Of a stretch of 64,000 nt of DNA, positions 57,786 through 64,000 are shown piece after piece. Position 1 is the first letter of the stretch. Every line of letters begins with the position of its first letter. The notes under the pieces are model-generated. The model saw only the letters and a list, made by a program, of their open reading frames with translations. It made no database searches and had not been told where the DNA came from. Origin of the DNA: Flavobacterium cellulosilyticum (GTDB lineage: Bacteria; Bacteroidota; Bacteroidia; Flavobacteriales; Flavobacteriaceae); assembly GCF_004349355.1 (NCBI RefSeq), contig NZ_SMFK01000006.1:1-64000 (forward strand), in the 5' to 3' direction. Position numbers and translations under genes: made by a program.

Positions 57786-58814
57786 TTAAACTAGATAGAA
57801 AACTGTGAATACGAATACCCAAACTAAATCAACAAAGTGCCAATAAAGCCCTACTTTTTCTACCATTTCATAACTTTTTCTTTTTTCGTATGTTCCTATA
57901 AGAACATTAAAAAATATAATAATATTTATTATTACACCAGAAAAAACGTGAAATCCGTGAAAACCAGTTATAAAGAAAAAGAAATCGGCAAATAACTTAC
58001 TACCATATTCATTTCTTGTTAAATTAGCGCCTTCAACAACTAATTTAGCTTGTGACAAACGTTTTTCAGACTCAGCTCTGGTTAAAATTGTTTTGTGTTT
58101 GTGTTTTGTTAATTCATGATTAATTGTAGCGTTTGACTTGTCTGCAGCACTTTCTTCGTAAATCACTTCTGTTCTAACTAATAAATCAGGATGTGCTTTG
58201 AAACCAGCTTCCACCTCAGCTACAGAATAAGTAGGCAAAGCATCTTCGCTCATAAACCATTTACCTTCGCTTCTTGTCAATTGAACTCTTTCTTCAGGTA
58301 ATCGAACAGCAAAATCAGCTAAAGCTACACGATGCCCTTCTTTATCAACAAACTGAAGCAAACTACCTCCTTTTGTTTCTATTGCACCATATTCTCCTTT
58401 AATGAAGTTTTTCCATTCCCATGCTTGCGAGCCAACGAAAATTAATCCTCCAATAATTGTAAGAAACATATAAAGTACTACTTTATCCTTTTTCATTTGA
58501 TGTCCTGCATCAACGGCAAGTACCATTGTAACTGATGAAAATATCAATACAAATGTCATAAATGCCACATAATACATTGGTGCCGAAACGCCATGCATAA
58601 AAGGGAAGTGAGTAAACACTTCATCGGCTAAAGGCCAAGTTTCAATAAATTTAAATCTTGAAAATCCATAAGCGGCTAGGAATCCTGAAAATGTCAAAGC
58701 ATCTGATAGGATAAAAAACCACATCATTAATTTGCCGTAACTTGCTCCCATTGGCTGAGTATCTCCGCCTCCCCAAATTTTCTCACCACTATTTGCAGTT
58801 GTAACTGTCTCCAT
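57786..58814 (-). CDS. Cytochrome c oxidase subunit III with a large soluble insertion
   Basis: 342 residues, against about 195-200 for a typical five-helix subunit III. The helices 'LMMWFFILSDALTFSGFLAA', 'YYVAFMTFVLIFSSVTMVLA', 'VVLYMFLTIIGGLIFVGSQAW', 'LFADFFFFITGFHGFHVFSG' and 'VEKVGLYWHFVDLVWVFVF' are all present. Between helices 3 and 4 lies a charged, non-hydrophobic segment of about 115 residues (about 132-250). The conserved subunit III Glu/His positions ('FHGFHV', 'WHFVD') are intact. Long versions of this kind recur in Flavobacteriaceae, so it is probably a real feature. Confidence 0.92.
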   Translation of the reverse strand: METVTTANSGEKIWGGGDTQPMGASYGKLMMWFFILSDALTFSGFLAAYGFSRFKFIETWPLADEVFTHFPFMHGVSAPMYYVAFMTFVLIFSSVTMVLAVDAGHQMKKDKVVLYMFLTIIGGLIFVGSQAWEWKNFIKGEYGAIETKGGSLLQFVDKEGHRVALADFAVRLPEERVQLTRSEGKWFMSEDALPTYSVAEVEAGFKAHPDLLVRTEVIYEESAADKSNATINHELTKHKHKTILTRAESEKRLSQAKLVVEGANLTRNEYGSKLFADFFFFITGFHGFHVFSGVIINIIIFFNVLIGTYEKRKSYEMVEKVGLYWHFVDLVWVFVFTVFYLV

Positions 58815-58856
58815 AAAAGTTATTCGTTAAAAAGTTCCCAAATCTACAATTTTTTC

Positions 58857-59444
58857 TTATTTAAAGAAAAATAAAAATAAAAATAAATACACCCACAATA
58901 AGTCCAGAAAGTGCCAATACATTGCACCTAACTCAATACCAATAGTTTGAGTCGAATTATATTTTCCTTTTAATTGTTTAAAAATAATAATTATTAGCGC
59001 AATTAAACCTCCAAAAAGGTGTGCTAAATGCACCACAGTCACAATATATAAAAATGTTGTTGTTATTGAACTTTCGGCACCAGTAAAATAGTAACCATTA
59101 GCAACAATCTCACTAAAACCTACAAATTGCAATATTACAAAAGTTATTCCGAGTGCCAATGTAGTCAAAAGAAATGCAGTAGTTGCACTTTGATTGTCTT
59201 TTTTAATGGCTTTTTTGGCCAAATGAAAAGCAATGCTACACCCTATTATCACAGCGGTACTAAAGTAAAAAGCTGTGGGCAATTGAAAATCCTTCAACCA
59301 ATCCGCTCTGGATTTACTTACTACAAATGCACTTGTAAGTCCCGCAAACATCATCGTCATACTTATCATTGCGAACAAAAGCAATAATTTATATGATCTG
59401 TCTGATCTGGTTTTATGCTCTTCGGATGTCATTGTTGTTGTCAT
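58857..59444 (-). CDS. Cytochrome c oxidase subunit III, standard length
   Basis: 195 residues, five transmembrane helices. 'MISMTMMFAGLTSAFVVSKS', 'AFYFSTAVIIGCSIAFHLAK', 'VVHLAHLFGGLIALIII' and 'GAMYWHFLDLLWVYLFLFLF' match the family. Second subunit III gene of the operon; the two are paralogues, perhaps both part of one enzyme. Follows heme O synthase by 2 bp. Confidence 0.92.
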   Translation of the reverse strand: MTTTMTSEEHKTRSDRSYKLLLLFAMISMTMMFAGLTSAFVVSKSRADWLKDFQLPTAFYFSTAVIIGCSIAFHLAKKAIKKDNQSATTAFLLTTLALGITFVILQFVGFSEIVANGYYFTGAESSITTTFLYIVTVVHLAHLFGGLIALIIIIFKQLKGKYNSTQTIGIELGAMYWHFLDLLWVYLFLFLFFFK

Positions 59445-59446
59445 AA

Positions 59447-60349
59447 CTATCTTAAAATTTTATCAAATATATATATTAATTGTAATAAAGTAATATAGGA
59501 AACACTTACTAACATTAAGGTTCTAGCCGCTTTTGCCGTTCTCAGCTTATATAATTTTACTGCATAAAAAAGCATCCAAATTCCAAGCAAAAATACTAAA
59601 ACCGCTGCAATTGGTGTAATAAATAATTGCCCTGTATAACCTAATGCCGGCAAAAGTGATGCTATTATTAACCAAACTGTATATAATATGATTTGCAATG
59701 CGGTTCCTTTGTCTTTTTTACCTGTTGGCAACATAAAAAACCCTGCTTTTTCATAATCTTCAAATAAAAACCAACCTATTGCCCAAAAATGTGGGAATTG
59801 CCAGAAAAACTGAATTAAAAATAAAGTTCCTGCTTCGATTCCAAAATTACCTGTTGCTGCGACCCAACCCAACATAAATGGAATTGCACCAGGAAAGGCA
59901 CCCACAAAAACCGACAAAGATGTCATTGTTTTTAATGGCGTATAAACACTAGTGTACAAAAAGATGGAAATCGCACCAAACATGGCTGTTTTTGGATTGA
60001 TGGTATACAATAATACCAATCCAATAATGGTAAGAATACTGGCGATAATCAAAGCAACATTTGGAGACATTTTCCCTGCGGGAACGGGACGATTTTTGGT
60101 TCGATCCATCAAAGCATCCAAATCTTTTTCGATAACTTGATTGTAAGCGTTTGATGCACCTACCATACAATAACCTCCAACTGCTAATTTTAGTAAAAGT
60201 ATCCAATGTAAGGCTTGAAAATCAGTTACGCCAAGTAAAAATCCAGCAATTGACGAAAAAACAACACTAATAGCTAAACCGGCTTTAGTTATGGCTTTGA
60301 AATCAGTATAAATAGATTTTATGGAAATGGTATTTGAAGTACTATTCAA
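59447..60349 (-). CDS. cyoE: Heme O synthase (protoheme IX farnesyltransferase)
   Basis: 300 residues, UbiA prenyltransferase fold with about nine transmembrane helices. First Asp-rich motif 'NAYNQVIEKDLDALMDRTKN' (about 67-86; NxxxDxxxDxxxxR) and second 'YTDFKAITKAG' at the N terminus, 'FLFEDYEKAGFFMLPTGKKD' for the polar loop. Adds farnesyl to heme B to give heme O for oxidase assembly. First gene of the subunit III-III-IV/SCO/DUF420 unit. Confidence 0.96.
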   Translation of the reverse strand: MNSTSNTISIKSIYTDFKAITKAGLAISVVFSSIAGFLLGVTDFQALHWILLLKLAVGGYCMVGASNAYNQVIEKDLDALMDRTKNRPVPAGKMSPNVALIIASILTIIGLVLLYTINPKTAMFGAISIFLYTSVYTPLKTMTSLSVFVGAFPGAIPFMLGWVAATGNFGIEAGTLFLIQFFWQFPHFWAIGWFLFEDYEKAGFFMLPTGKKDKGTALQIILYTVWLIIASLLPALGYTGQLFITPIAAVLVFLLGIWMLFYAVKLYKLRTAKAARTLMLVSVSYITLLQLIYIFDKILR

Positions 60350-60484
60350 AATTAAGTTTATTTGCTTTTTTAAAACTTTGGCAAAAGTAGTTTATCGAAA
60401 GGGATTTGGCAAATAAAAAAAACACAACTATCAAAGGTTATGGTTTGATATTTTAGAAATATCAATTCATTTTACTTTGAGTCA

Positions 60485-62608
60485 TTAATAATCAAAATAC
60501 CAATTAAACACATCCGAGCGAATGCCTATTGAAAACCAAGTTGTACTTTCTTTAAAGACCGTTGCTGTGTTTTGATTTGGATTGAAGTTTCTATAAATAA
60601 AACTTCCAAAAAATTTTAGATTTGTGGTTGGATTTACTAAATAACCCGTTTGTAAATCAGCAATAAAAATACTGGTTTTGTTTCCTTGGCCTACAGTTAC
60701 TCCAGAATTAGCATAGCGATCTACATCATAATCTCTGTAAATGTTACCTCCATAATTCGAATATTCACCTGATTCCGCAAAATCCAAACCTCTTGTTCCA
60801 ATAGTGAATTTGGCATCGGCAAAAATTCTACCTTTATGATAACGGGCAATCGCTAGGAATTCTTCAAAGTTCGCTCCCCATTGATGCCCCACGCTTTGAT
60901 TGTTGTGCCCATAGTTTGTAATTGGATCACTGTGTGAATACACATAAGGGCGCACATGATTGTATTCTAACTGCAACAACAAATTATCGACTTTGAATGC
61001 ATTATAATATTTTACCCCCAGTTGGTATGCAAATTTATTTTTCCAACTGTTTTTCACCCCTTTAACTTCACTAAGTGAAAACTCATCTAAAAGAAATTGT
61101 CCATAAAAATTAATCTGGTTGTTCCATTTGTATTTTGAAGTTAAGGCTAAAACTGCATTTCCTGTTCTAGCCGAAGAAGCAAATTCAACAGAACGATAAA
61201 AAATAATGGGATTCACAAAATGCATATCAAACCCTCTATTATTAGAATCGGTCCAAATTACTGATTCAAAAAAACCTATGTTCCATCTATTAGTAACATT
61301 CAAACTCAAATAATGGTTAGCCATAAATTTTGTTGCATACGTTCGTTCCAAAGTCACTTCAGGACGAACATCTTTGAGCCACATATAGGTATTGGTATAT
61401 TTTATTTTCCAAAAATTGGTATTGATTTTAAAATAAGGATACGGACTTGCACCATCACCTTCTAACAAAGAGCGGTATCCATCACCTATAAAATTACGGC
61501 CATATCCCAATTGTAAATCAATAAATTTTGAAGGCGTAAAAGTTAAATTAGCGTCTGCCGATGGAAAATCGTAAGCATCGGTTTTGAATTCTTTTGAAAT
61601 TCCAATTCCCGGAATAATAGATGGATTACCTCCTGCAGGTTTAATAGAATTAGCATAACGGTTATAATAATTCGCGAATCTTCCCTGACTTTCAAAGACA
61701 GTTGCAGTAAAGTTCAGTTGCGAACCTAATCCTCCTCTTATATTTAAACCTCTTGTATTTACGAAAGTGTTTACTTGTTTATTTCCAGATGCCTTACCTA
61801 TTTGTAAATCAAAAATTGGATTTAGCGTGAACCAATAGTCTTCACCTTGAATTTCAACTAAATTTTCGTTCCATAATTTTCTTTCCCACCAACCAGAAGC
61901 AGTTTTCTTCAATTTCTCATTTTCAGCAGCGAGATTATAATATTTAGCAACTTCTATATAAGTATAAGGCTTAGAAGCAGTGTGATTATTGGCTCCCATT
62001 TGATTCATGGCAGCATCAAACTGCGCATAATAACTATGAGAAAAAGGAATATTCAAATGACTCTCGAATTGTGGATTATTGAATTTTTTATATGCAATAC
62101 TATCTAGTTCAGGAAGTACACTATCTTCCTTTGAAGTTGTTATAGTAACCGCTACACTTTCTAATTTTATTTCATCCGGGTTTTGTAAAGGAATCGAAAT
62201 CGTAATATTGTATTTGGTGTAGGTAGGTTTCCCGTTGTAAGTAGACGGTTGAATTTTTGGCAATTTAGCAAAAACTCTTTTGGCTTCCTGAATAAGAGCT
62301 TCATCTAAGGCATTTACATAAATAACTTTAAAGGTACCATTAACATCAACTTCAAAAAGTACTTTTATTTTTCCTTGAAAATTATTTTGCACTAAACTTT
62401 CAGGAACAACAAAATTCTGAAAAACAAAAGATTGTACCTGATAATAAAAACAATTTTCCAATACTTTAGATTGCAAATTTTGGCAATTTGAAAAAACCGG
62501 GAATTGATCAGCTGAAATAAGAGATTGTTTTGATTTATCATTCCCTTCTTGTGCAAAAGCCACAAAAGCACAAAGAGATAAAAACAATGTTTGCAATCCT
62601 TTTTTCAT
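60485..62608 (-). CDS. remB: Outer-membrane beta-barrel protein, probable gliding motility protein RemB
   Basis: 707 residues from ATG 62608; the frame is open 24 codons further into the deoC 3' end, but 'MKKGLQTLFLSLCAFVAFAQ' is a clean signal peptide. Residues about 70-150 resemble a TonB C-terminal-like/energy-transducer fold ('GKIKVLFEVDVNGTFKVIYV'). The remainder is a long alternating beta-strand region ('INGRG'-type, 'YRDYDVDRYANSGVTVGQGN', final 'WFSIGIRSDVFNWYFDY') ending in an aromatic residue, as outer-membrane barrels do. The name RemB is from memory of F. johnsoniae gliding mutants and of its deoC neighbourhood; it needs a database check. The barrel nature is much more secure than the name. 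Confidence 0.6.
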   Translation of the reverse strand: MKKGLQTLFLSLCAFVAFAQEGNDKSKQSLISADQFPVFSNCQNLQSKVLENCFYYQVQSFVFQNFVVPESLVQNNFQGKIKVLFEVDVNGTFKVIYVNALDEALIQEAKRVFAKLPKIQPSTYNGKPTYTKYNITISIPLQNPDEIKLESVAVTITTSKEDSVLPELDSIAYKKFNNPQFESHLNIPFSHSYYAQFDAAMNQMGANNHTASKPYTYIEVAKYYNLAAENEKLKKTASGWWERKLWNENLVEIQGEDYWFTLNPIFDLQIGKASGNKQVNTFVNTRGLNIRGGLGSQLNFTATVFESQGRFANYYNRYANSIKPAGGNPSIIPGIGISKEFKTDAYDFPSADANLTFTPSKFIDLQLGYGRNFIGDGYRSLLEGDGASPYPYFKINTNFWKIKYTNTYMWLKDVRPEVTLERTYATKFMANHYLSLNVTNRWNIGFFESVIWTDSNNRGFDMHFVNPIIFYRSVEFASSARTGNAVLALTSKYKWNNQINFYGQFLLDEFSLSEVKGVKNSWKNKFAYQLGVKYYNAFKVDNLLLQLEYNHVRPYVYSHSDPITNYGHNNQSVGHQWGANFEEFLAIARYHKGRIFADAKFTIGTRGLDFAESGEYSNYGGNIYRDYDVDRYANSGVTVGQGNKTSIFIADLQTGYLVNPTTNLKFFGSFIYRNFNPNQNTATVFKESTTWFSIGIRSDVFNWYFDY

Positions 62609-62621
62609 ATTGTGTTTTTTT

Positions 62622-63365
62622 TTAGTAATCGTCTGCAGCTTTTTGTCCATTTGCAATAGCACTTGCCCCAGAGGTTCCAATGCGTTTCACCCCTAGACGG
62701 ATCATTTCGACTGCCTCGTCATAGGTTCTCACTCCTCCAGCAGCTTTTACTGGGAGTGGAGAGGCGTTTTCAAGAATCAATTTTACAGTTGGAACAGTTG
62801 CTCCATTTGGAAGATTATTTTCTGTTTTGAAAAACCCAGTGGACGATTTAACAAAAACTGACGAATAACTTTCCTCCTTAAAATTAGTGATGACACAATT
62901 TTTAATCAATGCTGAAAGTTGAATTATTTGCTTATCCGTTAATGCAGCCACTTCGATAATCCATTTCACAATTTTGTTGTGGGTCAATCCAAGCTGAGTG
63001 CATTTGAGAATTTCTTCTTTGACTAAATCTACATTACCTTCTTTAAACACCTCATAATTACATACAAAATCAAGATCGTCCGCTCCATCCTGGATTGCTT
63101 TCATTGCTTCGGCTAGTTTGGCTTCTAATCCTGCTTTACCTTCAGGAAAATCAATTACGGTTCCTATTTGCACGGATGATTTGGCTTCAACTATCATTTT
63201 ACGAGATAAAGTGACCATATCTGGCCTAATCATAATCAATTTGAAATTTTCATCAATTGCTTCTTGAATAAATTTTTTGACTACCACTGTATTTTCGGCT
63301 TCACTTAGCCCAGCTTGAGAAGGTGTTTTTAAATAAGTTGAATCTAAGTATTGTTTAATATTCAT
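62622..63365 (-). CDS. deoC: Deoxyribose-phosphate aldolase
   Basis: 247 residues. Cleaves 2-deoxyribose 5-phosphate to glyceraldehyde 3-phosphate and acetaldehyde in nucleoside catabolism. 'YLDSTYLKTPS' start, 'GTVIDFPEGKAGLEAKLAEA', 'DDLDFVCNYEVFKEGNVDL', the Schiff-base Lys in 'SVFVKSSTGFF' (about 172) and 'VKAAGGVRTYDEAVEMI' with the second active-site Lys. TIM barrel, cytoplasmic. It lies between remB-like and vanZ on the minus strand. Confidence 0.96.
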   Translation of the reverse strand: MNIKQYLDSTYLKTPSQAGLSEAENTVVVKKFIQEAIDENFKLIMIRPDMVTLSRKMIVEAKSSVQIGTVIDFPEGKAGLEAKLAEAMKAIQDGADDLDFVCNYEVFKEGNVDLVKEEILKCTQLGLTHNKIVKWIIEVAALTDKQIIQLSALIKNCVITNFKEESYSSVFVKSSTGFFKTENNLPNGATVPTVKLILENASPLPVKAAGGVRTYDEAVEMIRLGVKRIGTSGASAIANGQKAADDY

Positions 63366-63387
63366 TTTGAAATATTTATTTTCGCAA

Positions 63388-63774
63388 TTAAATTTTATCT
63401 ACAATTCCACTGCACTTATTTAAAATCAAAATTGAAACAATCGCTAAAGTTGCTCCAGTTAAATTGGCCAAAACATCAAAAACATCAGCAGTTCTAGTGG
63501 TGGTAAAATACTGCTGCATTAATTCAATCGCAACTCCCAAAACAAAGGAGCCAACAAATGACATTATAAGAAGTCTAAAGTTGCTAAAATGATTCCATTT
63601 CTTTTTAAAATATAAAAACCATAGTATTGTAAACACAAAATGAAGGAAAGCGTGAATCACTTTATCTAAATTTTCTATGTTCACTTGCGGTAAATCACTA
63701 GATTTTATTAGACATAAAAACAATATAAATCCAGTCCAAAATACCGCCAAATAAAAAAAAATATTTTTAAGCAC
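63388..63774 (-). CDS. VanZ-family membrane protein
   Basis: 128 residues, four transmembrane helices ('IFFYLAVFWTGFILFLCLI', 'VIHAFLHFVFTILWFLYF', 'LLIMSFVGSFVLGVAIEL', 'VLANLTGATLAIVSILIL'). 'NLDKVIHAFLHFVF' and 'GVAIELMQQYFTTTRTADVFD' are VanZ family motifs. GTG start at 63774, overlapping the gcvH stop by 8 bp (GTGCTTAA), which indicates translational coupling. Function of the family outside glycopeptide resistance is unsettled; no van cluster is near. Confidence 0.88.
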   Translation of the reverse strand: MLKNIFFYLAVFWTGFILFLCLIKSSDLPQVNIENLDKVIHAFLHFVFTILWFLYFKKKWNHFSNFRLLIMSFVGSFVLGVAIELMQQYFTTTRTADVFDVLANLTGATLAIVSILILNKCSGIVDKI

Positions 63775-64000
63775 CTACTAAATTTTTGTATGATTCACTA
63801 GAAAGCAAAGAATCAACTTCGTCTAGATTTGCAATTTTAATTTTTATCATCCATCCAGCTCCATAAGGATCAAGATTCACACTTTCTGGCGTGTTTTCTA
63901 ACTCGTCATTAAATTCAATAATTTCTCCAGATAAAGGCAGGAACAAATCTGAAACCGTTTTTACTGCTTCAACAGTACCAAATATCTCATCTTTTTCTAA
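63767..64000 (-). CDS. gcvH: Glycine cleavage system H protein, C-terminal part
   Basis: 78 codons are visible, the N-terminal part including the lipoyl-lysine lies beyond the right edge. 'FGTVEAVKTVSDLFLPLSGE', 'EFNDELENTPESVNLDPYGA' and 'GWMIKIKIANLDEVDSLLS' are characteristic of GcvH, which carries the aminomethyl group between the P, T and L proteins. TAA at 63767-63769. It overlaps the vanZ start. Confidence 0.95.
   Translation of the reverse strand, partial: LEKDEIFGTVEAVKTVSDLFLPLSGEIIEFNDELENTPESVNLDPYGAGWMIKIKIANLDEVDSLLSSESYKNLVGA

Noticed and set aside
63388-63774. VanZ gene as part of a glycopeptide-resistance cluster
   Set aside because: No vanA/vanH/vanX or two-component genes are nearby; it is coupled to gcvH instead.

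Overview
The window is a contiguous piece of a Bacteroidota chromosome, almost certainly a Flavobacterium or a close relative in Flavobacteriaceae. The evidence is the AT-rich base composition, the TAnnTTTG-type promoter boxes, the near absence of Shine-Dalgarno sites, type IX secretion (T9SS) parts and cargo (PorG, a PorP/SprF protein, type A and type B sorting domains, a probable RemB), a folK-deoxynucleoside kinase fusion and the nadK-porG-uppS-bamA-skp-skp-murI gene order. I found no CRISPR array, prophage, restriction system or rRNA operon. Mobile DNA is limited to the 3' end of one transposase at the left edge.

Layout. 1-5.2 kb is the most irregular part: transposase end, an NTF2-like protein, a sugar aminotransferase, waaA (Kdo transfer to lipid A), a Thr-rich mini-lipoprotein, a probably decayed stretch and a PAS/HisKA-like fragment. 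5.6-5.8 kb carries tRNA-Gly(GCC) followed directly by only the 3' half of a tRNA-Leu(UAA), then a strong terminator with a 29-base homopolymer, all on the minus strand. 6-19 kb: mutS, a DUF1573 protein, a TrmH-type methyltransferase, a large T9SS-secreted LRR/lectin/Ig-like protein, folK-dNK, sppA and an AsmA-like protein. 19-27.5 kb: DUF2797, a GH3-family protein, a mini-lipoprotein, serB, and the protein quality-control block clpX-clpP-tig, then a small holin-like membrane protein. 27.5-31 kb: a T9SS cargo protein, an alpha/beta hydrolase and pdxJ.

30.7-39.2 kb is an envelope-biogenesis operon: a CBS protein, nadK, porG, uppS (undecaprenyl-PP), bamA (outer-membrane protein insertion), two Skp/OmpH chaperones and murI (D-Glu for peptidoglycan). 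It joins OMP assembly, T9SS and cell-wall precursors. 39.2-45.7 kb: a gamma-carbonic anhydrase-like protein, PorP/SprF, an Nfu-type Fe-S scaffold with a duplicated N-domain, dodecin, a YyaL/DUF255 protein, an amphipathic repeat protein and an MscS channel. 45.7-53.6 kb: tsaB and a six-gene MacAB-TolC-like efflux operon with two ABC permeases and two different adaptors. 53.8-60.3 kb: a DUF4403 lipoprotein, then a minus-strand cytochrome oxidase assembly operon (heme O synthase, two subunit III paralogues, subunit IV, a Cys-less thioredoxin-like protein, SCO, DUF420, a small CxxC protein). 60.5-64 kb: probable RemB, deoC, VanZ and the C-terminal part of gcvH.

Most of the window is conserved housekeeping DNA. 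The points most worth a second look are the truncated tRNA-Leu, the decayed region around 4.1-4.4 kb, the recurrent short intergenic repeat families (one of which runs into a coding sequence), the terminator-like hairpin between the mscS promoter and its start codon, the amphipathic repeat protein and the oxidase subunit III with a large soluble insertion.
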